Origin: Chrysochromulina tobinii
Taxonomy: Eukaryota; Haptophyta; Prymnesiales; Chrysochromulinaceae
Assembly (NCBI GenBank): GCA_001275005.1
Contig: JWZX01003147.1
Location: 1-19,872, forward strand
Direction of reading: 5' to 3'
DNA: 19,872 bases
Positions within the stretch are counted from its first letter, which is position 1, and each line of letters begins with the position of its first letter. Both the position numbers and the translations under genes were made by a program. Shown here in pieces: positions 9,170 through 17,824 of this stretch. Under the pieces are notes generated by a model. It was given only the letters and a program-made list of their open reading frames with translations, was not told the DNA's origin and did not search any database.

Positions 9170-9433
9170 ACGCGGCTCCAAGCTTTCCGACTACGCTTCC
9201 ACCGCCGAAACTGACTTGCGTCGTGATCAGCGCGCTGTGCACAGCGTAGAGCGACTCTGGCATTCTCAACCTCGAAGGATGTGCGTGGGATTGCCAAGAT
9301 AGTTTGGATTACCGCTTCGTAAATGGGGTTAGGGTTCGGGTATAGCTATAGGAATTAGGATCGTTTTCATGTCGTTAGGCTAGCTCAAGTTAAACTTAGG
9401 GTTGGGTTAGGGTTAGCTGTTCGGTTTGTAACA
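9170..9433. other. Intergenic region between convergent genes
   Basis: This is the 3' space between two converging genes. It holds the telomere-like repeats described separately and no gene. Confidence 0.5.
9327..9416 (+). repeat. Interstitial telomere-like TTAGGG repeats
   Basis: GGTTAGGGTTCGGG lies at 9327-9340, and TTAGGGTTGGGTTAGGGTTAG at 9396-9416 contains two perfect TTAGGG units and one degenerate unit. About 55 bp of unrelated sequence lies between. The sites are internal, between two genes, so this is not a chromosome end. Confidence 0.75.
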
Positions 9434-10234
9434 CTAGAAACGCATGATTGAGTTCAGTGAGAGAAGCTCCATCCGGGCGTCCATGATTGTCGAGCGCACC
9501 GAGCCCGTGATAATGGCGCGTTGATTGCGCGGTTTGATCGCTTCCACGCTGGGTGACCCGTTTTTCATAAAAGACTCTTTGGTCAGGTCCGGCATGGAGC
9601 GGAAGCGCGGGTCGATCGACAAGCCAGGGCCGGGCCCAAAGCGGCGCGCCGGCATTCGTGTGTGCTTGTAGGCAGCTGGCGTACAGGGGCGATGAGAAAG
9701 GAAGCAAATCTGCGTCAGCTTGTTGTTCGCCGGGTCGACCCTCTGCGGCGCCTTCCCAAAGGACATCTTCCGGTTGGTTGTGGGCTTGTACAAGTCAGGG
9801 TGCGTGAGCTCGCCATCGTAATTCGCGTACGACTTCTGCGTCATAGAAGGTGGATCTTTCAGAAGCGCCCCTTTGAAGCTGATCTGATAACTCGTCCTCG
9901 GCTTGACGGTGTCCACCGGGGGCAGGCTGTACATAACATCGGGGGCGGCCGTCTTCATGTTGAGTGGAACCCGCTGCGGCGGAATATTGGCGGCTCCGGG
10001 ACCCTCTTGCGGCCCTATAAAGATGGTGTTGGTCACTTTGGGATACACAGCGTTGACGGGAGGCGGGTCATAAAAAACTGGAGCGCCACACGTTGGCGCA
10101 TTCGTCGGTGGCCTGGGCGGGAACCTTACGCTTCCAGGTCCGCTCGGTGGGCCAATCAACGGTGCAGATGCAGATGGCACGAGGAAGCCGTCTGAGTTCG
10201 CTTCGAGCAACCCATCTGGCGAGCCGTACACCAT
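9434..10234 (-). CDS. Proline-rich protein of unknown function, possibly ciliary
   Basis: The ATG at 10234 gives 266 residues; the frame extends a little upstream but only through GTG. The protein is rich in Pro, Lys and aromatic residues and has no clear globular domain, signal peptide or membrane segment. Short loosely repeated phrases recur (YPKVTNTIFIGPQ, KPRTSYQISFKGA, TTNRKMSFGKAPQ). Each has a Lys/Pro-Thr pair, a hydrophobic-Phe core and a Gly, spaced 40-60 residues apart. Such extended repeated chains resemble microtubule inner proteins and other flagellar microtubule-associated proteins, but I recognise no specific family; that is inference. It has no introns that I can see. The 15-nt motif shared with the SKP1-LRR gene lies 62 nt upstream of the ATG. 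Confidence 0.65.
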   Translation of the reverse strand: MVYGSPDGLLEANSDGFLVPSASAPLIGPPSGPGSVRFPPRPPTNAPTCGAPVFYDPPPVNAVYPKVTNTIFIGPQEGPGAANIPPQRVPLNMKTAAPDVMYSLPPVDTVKPRTSYQISFKGALLKDPPSMTQKSYANYDGELTHPDLYKPTTNRKMSFGKAPQRVDPANNKLTQICFLSHRPCTPAAYKHTRMPARRFGPGPGLSIDPRFRSMPDLTKESFMKNGSPSVEAIKPRNQRAIITGSVRSTIMDARMELLSLNSIMRF

Positions 10235-10720
10235 GTTGCGAGGAGCCGCACGCGGCCACACCGCAGCATGTGAAACGTTGGCTGTGAAAAGTACCGTTTC
10301 GTCGCGGTCCGCCCGCGCTCACCACACCACACCGTCTCAAAGGACGGTTCCGCACCCCTCGGCCTCCAAAAGACTAATACCCCCCTCGCACCGTCTCAGA
10401 TTACGGCTCCAAGATGACCACGCAGCGGGTCGCGGTCGGGTATCTATACTACCTCTGAGAAGCTCCAGCCTCCGCTTCAGTGGATATATACATACCAATA
10501 TATCAATATATACGCTGGTACATACGTACTTTATATATACATACATATGTGCAACGTGCTGTCCCTGTGTAGACGAGAAGCAGTTACCCTTAGAAGCCGG
10601 TTTAACAGTAGTAGCAGGCTCCGAAGGGGACATGTAGTGCTGCGCATGTCTCTCTCATACACAATCACATGCTCTCACACCGCTGCGCTGGCTGGTGCTG
10701 GTGCATGGCTCACATCTCCA
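10235..10720. other. Intergenic region with AT-rich patch
   Basis: This lies between two minus-strand genes. It holds the shared 15-nt motif at 10296-10310 and an AT-rich TATATACATA-type patch at about 10481-10552, similar to the one at 5986-6060. No coding exon is apparent. Confidence 0.5.
10296..10310 (-). promoter_or_regulatory. Shared 15-nt motif GGACCGCGACGAAAC (copy 2)
   Basis: Read in the sense of the gene below it, the motif ends 62 nt before the ATG at 10234. The copy upstream of the 17768 start ends 57 nt away in the same orientation. The similar distance suggests a core promoter or 5' UTR element. Confidence 0.5.
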
Positions 10721-12575
10721 TCAAGCTGGCACCGTCAATGATGATGCCGTCCACGCGGCGCTCTGTCGGCGGCTCCAAACTGTGTCCGTCCGTGTGGCGA
10801 GGGCGTCTGGCTGCGCTGGCGCCTCTGCGACCTCTCGGAGCCGGCCAAAATTGCGCGCAACGACGGCGGCCTCGCCGTCGACACGGTATTCGATCTGGTG
10901 CTCGGCACAGAGCTGCTGCACGCGGGGTACGAGCTGCGCATAGCGGTAGCGAGGCATTGTGGGGAAAAGGTGATGCTCGAGCTGGTATTGCATGCCGCCC
11001 CACAACCACTCGGAGAATGGGTTACTCGTGGCCGCATCGCGCGTGGCACCGATCTGCGCGCGCACCCAATCGTGCTGTTGCTCGTGATAGAGGTCCTCCG
11101 TCTGATGAGAGACGGTGACGATGGTGGCAGTCATCAAGCCGGCGAGGAAGACGTGCCCGAGCGCCACCTGCCACGGCAGACACGCCAGCAGCCACGTGTA
11201 GTGCACGGCGAGCCACGCCCCTTCGCCGACCAGACGGCTCGTGAACACCGTGCGGACCGAGTTGAGCCGCCACAGGGCGAATAGAACAGAATAGACGGGC
11301 AGGGCGTACACGTGCTGCAGCCGTCGCCAGCGTGAGTCGCGCGCCGGGTCGGGCGCCCATAGGAAGAAGAAAGGGTCCGCCATGATGTCCTCATCCACTC
11401 CCACCTGGTTCGTGCATGCGTGATGCAGGTTGTGCTTATTCGACCACCAGGTGGCCGAGTGGCCGTTGAAAAGGGCGCCAAATCCACGCATGGTTGCGCA
11501 GAAGCGGCCACGCCCATGGACGAAATCGTGCGCCACCCAGCCTGCGCTCGTGCTGCCGAGGGCGAGGAGCACGGTAGCAAGCCAAGGCATTGGACGAGCG
11601 AGGTGTGAGCCGATCGCGAACAGGGCGAGCACGGGGGTCAGGTTGGCTGCCTCGCGCCACCATACTCGCTCGTACCTGCCAAAAAGGGAATGGGTGAGCC
11701 TCAGAGACTGTTCACGCCAGTAGTGAGAGGACGTTCAAGTCAACCAGGGCGCCCGTACCAGCCCTCGCGCACGAGCTCGTCACGAAGTCGCCGGAAGCTG
11801 AGCGTCAGGTCCGAGGGCGGCGGCAGCGAGGGCGGCGGCATGCGGAGCCTCGGGAGACGCTTGGTCATCGCAGTTGCGTCGGCGGAGTGGAAGGCGTGAA
11901 ACACATCGGTCGCGTCGCGATGCGCGAATCCGTCGATCCAATGCGTGCCGCCTGGGTGCGCGGCGCGCCACGCATGCAGATCGTACCTGATGAGGGAGCA
12001 ATCAGAGGCAATCAGAGGCAATCAGAGGCACTCAGAGGCAATCAGAGGCAATCAGAGGCAATCAGAGGCAATCAATGGACGCCATGCATCCAAATCGTAC
12101 CACTCTCCATCCGAGCGCAATCAGAGGCAATCAGAGGCAACCAGAGGCAATCAGAGGCAATCAATGGACGCCATGCATCCAAATCGTACCACTCTCCATC
12201 CAAGCGCAACGGCAACGACTCTCGCGCCGCGCCGCGCCTCCCCTGCACGTCGGCGACGCTTGCGGCCGCAGACCCCGACGCAGGTGCCGTTGCGGTTGGA
12301 GCTGCCGCGGACGCAGGCTCGAGAATGGCGACAACCACATCTGATGAGGCTGAAGGCTTCCCAACCGTAACCACATCTGATGAGGCTGAAGGCTTCCCAA
12401 CCGTAGCCACATCTGCTGAGGCGGAAGGCTTCCAAACCGTATCAGCTGGCTCATGCTTGCAGTCAAGAGCTGATCGTCTGGTCCTGGCGGTGCGCGGGAT
12501 GCGCACTGACGAGTAGACGTAGCACTGCACAGCGGAGATTAATTGCAGCAGCAGGAGCACACAATGCCAGCGCAT
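10721..12575 (-). CDS. Front-end fatty acid desaturase with N-terminal cytochrome b5 domain
   Basis: Exons are 12575-12190, 11986-11759 and 11675-10721 (522 residues). The enzyme inserts a double bond between an existing one and the carboxyl end of a fatty acyl chain, with electrons from its own cytochrome b5 domain. Visible parts are the heme ligand motif HPGG (139-142) with the second His near 162, then three histidine boxes, HDFVH (254-258), HNLHH (286-290) and QLEHH (436-440), whose Gln marks front-end desaturases. Hydrophobic membrane segments lie around the boxes. Regioselectivity cannot be read from the sequence. Residues 1-18 (MRWHCVLLLLQLISAVQC) look like a signal peptide, followed by an Arg/Ser-rich stretch, so plastid targeting is possible. 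Three 12-residue repeats follow. The cytochrome b5 start is short. Both splice junctions keep phase 2 and restore the family alignment at Trp129 and Trp205. Confidence 0.92.
11676..11758 (-). other. Desaturase intron 2, 83 nt, phase 2
   Basis: The donor is GGCTG|GTACGG and the acceptor TTTTTGGCAG|GTACGA. Splicing turns LRDELVREGW plus YERVWW into a continuous chain and skips the in-frame stop after REGWYGRPG. The intron start (GTACGGGCG) and the downstream exon start (GTACGAGCG) agree at 8 of 9 bases, a short direct repeat across the junctions. Confidence 0.85.
11987..12189 (-). other. Desaturase intron 1, 203 nt, introner-like
   Basis: The donor is GAGAGTG|GTACGA and the acceptor CCTCATCAG|GTACGA, phase 2, restoring DGEW-YDLHAWRAAHPGG. 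The first 21 nt of the intron copy the first 21 nt of the downstream exon at 18 positions. The body then starts TTGATTGCCTCTG, continues as 10-bp repeats and ends CCTCATCAG. An 89-bp tandem duplication (12071 against 12160) carries the end of exon 1 and the start of the intron, creating a second donor at 12100 that would put the join out of frame. The intron at 19063-19163 has the same plan. Confidence 0.85.
12001..12159. repeat. 10-bp minisatellite ATCAGAGGCA inside desaturase intron 1
   Basis: Seven units fill 12001-12070 (one with a C start) and four more lie at 12120-12159 (one variant). Between them is a 49-bp spacer that copies the exon junction. In the sense of the gene the unit is TGATTGCCTC. 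Shorter, decayed units of the same kind occur in the F-box-like gene's intron. Confidence 0.95.
12334..12441 (-). repeat. Coding minisatellite, three 36-bp units
   Basis: Units lie at 12334-12369, 12370-12405 and 12406-12441. The first two are nearly identical and the third is diverged. In the desaturase frame each encodes 12 residues, about TVGKPSASSDVV, in the linker between the presumed targeting peptide and cytochrome b5. The period is a multiple of three, so copy number changes would keep the frame. Confidence 0.9.
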
Positions 12576-12845
12576 GGTCCTGGCTGATTGGTCGAGTGCT
12601 CCAGTTTCTCTCCTTGATCGGAGAGCAACCTCGGAAGACGAGCTCGCACTACTGTACCGTACAGTACTGTAAGACTAGATGCTTAGTCTGCGCACTGCGG
12701 CGACCGACATCATGCGCAAATAAAAGTTTGATTTTCCCGGGCTCGCGTTCTGCCCGATTTGGAAGGGTTACGGCAATCCCCTAGGCGAGAAAAAGCCGTC
12801 GGCTTTTCCTCTTTCTATTTTTCCTACCCGCCGGTCAACCATCAA
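12576..12845. promoter_or_regulatory. Divergent promoter region between desaturase and ATP-grasp gene
   Basis: The two start codons are 270 bp apart and point away from each other, so this segment should drive both genes. It contains the palindrome TACTGTAC-C-GTACAGTA at 12650-12666. A related ACAGTACTGT palindrome lies just upstream of the 17768 start, at about 17777-17786. No further gene is visible. Confidence 0.5.
12650..12666. promoter_or_regulatory. Palindrome TACTGTAC-C-GTACAGTA
   Basis: Perfect 8-bp arms flank one central base, in the divergent intergenic region about 75 nt upstream of the desaturase ATG. Similar GTAC-rich palindromes occur near 17777-17786 (ACAGTACTGT) and 18197-18210 (TTGTACATGTACAA). 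They could bind dimeric regulators; that is inference. Confidence 0.4.
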
Positions 12846-14538
12846 ATGGACGGTCGTCCATTGCCCGTCCTTTTGAAGCAGATCGTCGACCTGACGAGGT
12901 TCGCCGTCGGCGCCGTCGACACCCCCTTCGGCATGCGCTGTCAGCCCCGAGGGTACCGGCCCCAGTGGCCTGCGGTACAGGTATCACAGCGAATGTGTGT
13001 CGCTCAGCGTCACCAAGCTGCGCTCTCTCGACCAGAACGTCAAGGCGAAGGTGCCAACGGATCTAAAGTCCGAGACGTCCGAGGAGTCCGAGACATCCGA
13101 GAGCGTCTCCTCTGAGACGTTCAAGCCCATCCCCAACACGTCCATGTATGACGCGCTGCTCGGTGGCGGGCCATCCACGCAGCCAGAAACAGCGGGCCAG
13201 AGAAGAATCATCTTTGCATGGTGGCCCCGTACGAGCATGTGGGCAAGGGCTCGTCTTCTTCAGCGTTCGCTCCGCGCCCTCGCGTGCACTCGTCCGGGGC
13301 TCGACCTCATTGCTCTTCCCGACATACCCGACGCGCGCGATAGCTTTCAGATCTGGTGCGACCTCTACGGCCTCCGTGAGTGGCAAGCGGTCTGGTACAA
13401 CCCGCTGCTGTCCGTTGAAGAAGGGGGCACTTCAGACCCAGCTGTCGCCGCGAGCGATCGCTCCGCCCTGGTGCTGCAGATGGTCCTGAATGAGCTCACG
13501 ACGCGTCGCATTCCGGCTTCACGCCGATGCCTCTTCCACTTGTACCACTCCCACCCCTCGGCCGCCGTGCGCGAGGACATCACATCATGCGGCCTCAACT
13601 TCATGGGCGATCAGGATGAGCACCCGCTTCTTGGGTCTCTTCGCGAGGCGAAGGGATGGCTCCACGCAGACTACAATCCGTCCAGCCAGCGTCCATCGCT
13701 CCCAGCCGCACTTCGCAACGGCGAGATTTCCTCCCAGTCACTGCGTGTCCCAAAAGGTTACATCTGCTCCACCGTCGAGGAGCAGCACGCCGCGTTCCGG
13801 GAGCTCAAGTCGCAGGACCCGCCGGTGCGCGTTGTGCTGAAGCCGACGGATGGCCTCGGCTGCGCCGGCCTCGTGCTCGATGCAACGGAAGCCGACCTTG
13901 CACCGGTAAACACCAAGGCTTGGATCAAGGGCTCGGAGTACACGATCGAGGAGATGATCGGCGCCAAAGGCGGCCCGTCGCCCACTGTCTACATGTGCGG
14001 CACGACCCCGATCGCCGTCGCTGATCAGATCATGTGCGGCACATCCAACCATGGCAACTTCGTCCCCTCGGCAGCGCCTTCGGCGATGCAGCAGGCGATG
14101 GCCGAGGCTGGTGTGGCCATCGGCAGGTATCTGGACCTCAAAGGCCAATGGGGCCTCGATTTTGTCATCGACGAGGTCACCCAGGACCCAGTGGTCGTCG
14201 ACCTCAACATGGGACGGCCGAACGGGAACCTCGCGTACTTCTTATGGCGCTCGATTCAGATCCCCCCGCCCATGGTCTCCTCCGAGGACGTTCATCAGAC
14301 AGTGGCGGGTCGCGTTGGGCCAGAAAAGGAGACGTCGCGTGACTATGTGAAGCTCTTGCGCGACGCGGGGTTGCTTTGGCTGCCTGGGCGCACAGAGGGG
14401 GTGGTGCCATCGTACTATATCGCGGGCCAGTCGAGCACGATCGTCTGCGTCAGCTGGACGGGCCGGGAGGACCTCATTGCCCTCTACAAGCGCCTAAAGG
14501 TGGTGGACACAAAGGGCACGTACAAAATGGATGTTTGA
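12846..14538 (+). CDS. ATP-grasp carboxylate-amine ligase-like protein
   Basis: Exons are 12846-12898 and 12981-14538 (536 residues). ATP-grasp enzymes form an acyl phosphate and couple it to an amine or thiol nucleophile. Seen here are the ATP-binding VVLKPTDGLGCAG (302-314), an EYTIEEMI strand, WGLDFVIDE (408-416), and the metal-binding DLNMGRPNGN (425-434), which plays the role of the usual E-x-N-x-R. The region from 92 (RRIIFAWWPRTSM) resembles the pre-ATP-grasp fold that precedes the core in peptide ligases, though the substrate is unknown. Residues 40-60 are rich in Ser, Glu and Thr. ATG 12846 begins a short first exon that joins the long frame only through the 82-nt intron. If that intron is wrong, ATG 13144 is the fallback start. 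It may be a peptide or amino acid ligase of secondary metabolism, but no neighbour supports a pathway. Confidence 0.8.
12899..12980 (+). other. ATP-grasp gene intron, 82 nt, phase 2
   Basis: The donor is GACGAG|GTTCGC and the acceptor GGTACAG|GTATCA. It links ATG-started frame 0 (MDGRPLPVLLKQIVDLTR) to the long frame, which has no ATG before 13144. The length matches the frame change, and the boundaries look like the other introns here. Confidence 0.65.
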
Positions 14539-14773
14539 GAATGTTGCAGGGGCCTTAATGACCATGACTGTCCTTCTGATAGCATGGCTCGCGGATTTCG
14601 GGTGTCTTGACGCGAGCAGACAAGAAGTAGGGATACGTGGAAGAGGTGCATGAAGCTACCCGGTACCTGAAGGTGATGCTGATGGCTAACGCATGTGGAC
14701 GATGGAACATCGTGCGGCGGATATGAAGGCCGCGTGAACGGAGGGAGGGTGTCGGTCTGATGTCTGAAGAACA
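14539..14773. other. 3' space between convergent genes
   Basis: The ATP-grasp gene and the SKP1-LRR gene converge here, with about 250 bp between their stop codons. I see no gene. Confidence 0.5.
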
Positions 14774-14800
14774 CTGGTTTAAAATAAGCTTTTAATCCAG
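14774..14800 (-). terminator. Imperfect hairpin across the stop codon of the SKP1-LRR gene
   Basis: CTGGTTTAAAA (14774-14784) and TTTTAATCCAG (14790-14800) pair with one mismatch around TAAGC. The TAA stop (14794-14792) lies within one arm. It might help transcript 3' end formation; a chance match is possible. Confidence 0.3.
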
Positions 14801-17768
14801 CGGCTCATCACCAAGGTCAAGCTCAAAACCAGCTCGACCTTTCACTGCCTCACGCAAGGCTGCTGCACCGTCGTTTCCCAGGTGGTTCATACTCAGATGA
14901 CACATGGTGAGCGCGCCACTGACGGCCAGCCAGACCGCCAGCGACTCTGCGCCCTTGGGGCCGATTTCGTTGGCGCGTAAGTCCAGCGACGCTAGCCTGG
15001 TCACAGTGGTATCCTTCAGCAATGTTGCAACAGCACTGATGCCTTCATCACCCAACTCATTTGCGTCCAAGTTGAGAGACGTTAGCGACCCTGTGACGGC
15101 TAGCATAGCCGCCACAGCTGTTCCTCCAACTGAGCCGATGTTGTTTATCCCGATGTTGAGTGACGCGAGCTTGGTCTCTTTATTGCCCTGCACTCCGTTA
15201 CAGATCGCCGTGACGCCCTCGGCATTGATTGAGTTGTCGCAAATGTTGAGCTCCGTCAGCACGGTACTGACGCTGACATAGTCAGCGACAGCCTTGGCCC
15301 CATCAACGCCCAGATCGCAGCCTGCGAGGCCAACTGACTTCATCTGGTCCTTCTGCTTGAAAATGCTCACAAGGTTGAGCGCCTGCGCCTTGCCAATCTC
15401 GTTGTAGCCAACGTTCACCTGAGAGGAGATGGCACGGGTCAGCCTAGAGCCACGGGCTGGGGTTCAGGCGGGCGCGTACCGACGTCAGTGAGCAATTAAC
15501 GCGCAAGGCGTCAGCCAGTGCGCTAATGCCCTCGTCAGTGTAGGTGCCTTTCTGGACATCGTAAGCTTTCCTTTCTGGCTCGTCCGTTTTCCAGACCCCA
15601 CAGAGCCGGTTGCCTTGGAGGTTTACCTACGCACAGCAAGCAAGGATCTGAGCATGAAAGCATGGAGAGCACGCGTTCGAGGTCCGAGAGGCGCACCTCC
15701 GTAAGGGAGCTATTGACGCAAAGGGCATCAGCCAATGGCTTTGCACCCTCCGCGCCAATGTCATTCCAGCTGAGGTCGAGCTGCGTGCAAGCAAGCACAG
15801 AGAGACAGAGGTGAGCATGAAACGAGAAGCGTATTGGCGCAGAAGGTATAGGCTGAAGGTAGTTTGTGGGTCGGAGCACACCTCCGTCAAGGAGCCGGCC
15901 ACAACAGCAATGGCCGAAGCCAATGCTGCTGCACCCTTGGGGCCAAACTTGGTCATCATGCCATAGCTGTTGGACAGGTCGAGTGTTGCCAAGCTCTTGC
16001 TCTCCTTGAGGCCGATCGAGAGAGCTTCGACACCGTCGTCGCCTAGGTTGTAATCCCCTATCGACAACGAGGTTAGCGAGCCCGTGGCCGAGATGTACTC
16101 GGCAAGCGGCTTGGCGATCTCGGGTTCAAGAGACGCAAACCTAAGCGACTCATACCTGAGATCCCATTCCACAATCTTGCTGGTAGGGCTATCACACAGC
16201 GCGTTGAAGATGGCGGTCCAGCCTGTGACACCCAGCTGGTTCTCCTTGAGCTTGCATTTGGTCAACACGCCGTTGACGCGCAGCGCGTCGGCGATTGCAG
16301 TAATGCCCTCGGCAGTGTAGGTGCCTCTGACGACCCTGTCCACTCCGCAGAGCTGGTTGTTTTCGAGATCGAGGCTCGTTAGCGAGCTATTGACGCGAAG
16401 AGCATCAGCAATCGCTGTGATGCCCTCTGCGGTGTAAGTTCCTCTGCCATTCTCATCGATGCCGCACAGCAGGTTGTATGCGAGGCCCAACTGCGATACC
16501 ATTCAAAGGAAGGGCAAGGGTTAGAGTAACACAAGAGGCACCTCTGGGTGGCAGAAAGCGAGCACCTGTGTCAAGGAGCTATTCACGCGCAACGCGTCGG
16601 CGATCGCAGTAATGCCCTCGGCAGTGTAGGTGCCTCTGCCGACGACCCTGTCCACTCCGCAGAGCTGGTTGTTTTCGAGATTGAGGCTCGTTAGCGAGCC
16701 CATGACTGGAAGGACAAACGCTACGAGCATGGCACCCTCAGGACCGATGCCATAGCCATGCTGAGCCTCCTCGGAGTTCAAGTTGAGATGGGTGAGGGTG
16801 CCAGCGCGCATCTGCTCCACCGGGATACCTCTGATGTCTCCAGAGCCGGCGCAGGCGATGGCTCCGAGAAGCAGCTTGAGCGGTGGCTCGCCCTCGCCCG
16901 TGACGCAGCTGCACAAAGCGTGCTTGGCCGGACCACGAAGCAGCTCCTTGTTCCATTCATTATCCTCCTCCTCCTCCTCTTCCTCCTCGTCCTCTTCCTC
17001 GACCAAGTCGACATTTCGTACCGCGGCCACATCCACCACGAAGCCATACCCCGTGAGCCGCTCCAGGTGGAGCAGCCGCCCCGCCCTCGCCGCCTCCGAC
17101 GGCCGGCCGGCTTCGATGAGTAGCTCCAGGTTGAGCTCTGTGATCTCGTGCAGCTGCCGAGGGTCGGCGTGCCCTTCGCGCCTGCACAGCCGCGAGCACA
17201 GCGCTCGGCGTCCGAGAGCACGCCACGCTCGGTTGAGGCCCTTGAGCTCAATCAGCGTGCCCACGTCGACCTTGCCCAGGGCGGCTTCCGCAGCGTCGTC
17301 GTTCACGGGCAACGCAGCCGCGGCGGTATGCTGCGGCATTGGACTATTTAGCGTGAACGCCGGCTCTGCGAGCGCTGCCACGCGCTCCTCATCGCTCTCA
17401 AAGTCGTCCAACGCGCCGAGCAGCTCACGAAGCTCGTTGGCGCACTTGCCGTCCAATCGGCAGGCAAAAGCAATCTGAGCGTACTCGAGCGCCTGCTCTG
17501 CGATAAGGTTGCTGGCGCCCTCGATGAGACTGGCTAGCTGCGTGAGTGAGCATTCATCGAGGCACGAGACTGACCAATCGTCGTCGCACATCGCCCCGAG
17601 AGTGCGCAGCACCGTTGCGCATGTCTCCTCTACGGGGAAGATGGTGTCTTCAGACGGGTCGAGGTCGTCGAGCCAATTCGTGAGCCTTCCCGCTCGCCGC
17701 GCTGCCTTGCGCGACCACACGACTTCCTCGCCCTCACGCCCACGCACGCGGACGCGCCCATCAGCCAT
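14792..17768 (-). CDS. SKP1-like / leucine-rich repeat protein
   Basis: Five exons (17768-16566, 16490-15882, 15780-15697, 15626-15480, 15418-14792) encode 889 residues; all junctions are phase 0. Residues 3-120 follow the SKP1 (BTB fold) pattern: an EGEEVVWSRKAARRAG start, LTNWLDDL, TIFPVEETCATVLRTL, then the helical pair LASLIEGASNLIAEQALEYA and LDGKCANELRELLG. SKP1 links F-box proteins to cullin ubiquitin ligases. Residues 168-195 (VGTLIELKGLNRAWRALGRRALCSRL) resemble the second half of an F-box. An acidic run follows (257-269). From about 325 to the end are 28-30 residue LRRs of the ribonuclease-inhibitor/NLRC3 type (SLTSLNLENNQLCG, EGITAIADALRVNSSLT). It may be a substrate receptor with its own SKP1-like adaptor. 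The start is a clear ATG. A chain of exactly this architecture is unfamiliar to me. Confidence 0.85.
15419..15479 (-). other. SKP1-LRR intron 4, 61 nt, phase 0
   Basis: The donor is ACGTCG|GTACGC and the acceptor CCTCTCAG|GTGAAC. It joins NCSLTS to VNVGYNEIG at the same point in the repeat as the other introns. Confidence 0.75.
15627..15696 (-). other. SKP1-LRR intron 3, 70 nt, phase 0
   Basis: The donor is ACGGAG|GTGCGC and the acceptor TGTGCGTAG|GTAAAC. It joins NSSLTE to VNLQGNRLCG. Confidence 0.8.
15781..15881 (-). other. SKP1-LRR intron 2, 101 nt, phase 0
   Basis: The donor is ACGGAG|GTGTGC and the acceptor TTGCACGCAG|CTCGAC. It joins AGSLTE to LDLSWNDIG. The next exon is exactly one 28-residue repeat. 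Confidence 0.8.
16281..16698 (-). repeat. Near-identical LRR-coding units flanking intron 1
   Basis: 16281-16386 and 16593-16698 are almost identical over about 106 bp, differing by a few bases and a 3-bp insertion (VDRVVRG against VDRVVGRG). They are far closer to each other than to the other repeats of the protein. This indicates recent duplication or gene conversion of the LRR unit. Confidence 0.85.
16491..16565 (-). other. SKP1-LRR intron 1, 75 nt, phase 0
   Basis: The donor is GACACAG|GTGCTC and the acceptor GTATCGCAG|TTGGGC. It joins NSSLTQ to LGLAYNLLCG and bypasses the stop that ends the first open frame. Confidence 0.85.
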
Positions 17769-17824
17769 GAGAACTGACAGTACTGTACCGGGTACCGTGA
17801 ACGTTAACAGTCAGTTAATAGTCA

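Noticed and set aside
12001-12159. CRISPR-like array
   Set aside because: The units are 10 bp, directly adjacent, without spacers, and lie within a eukaryotic intron.
12846-13143. One-base frameshift in the ATP-grasp gene, or a 26-nt intron (12981-13006)
   Set aside because: An 82-nt GT-AG intron at 12899-12980 links the ATG to the long frame exactly and has boundaries like its neighbours. A 26-nt intron would be implausibly short and a frameshift is not needed.
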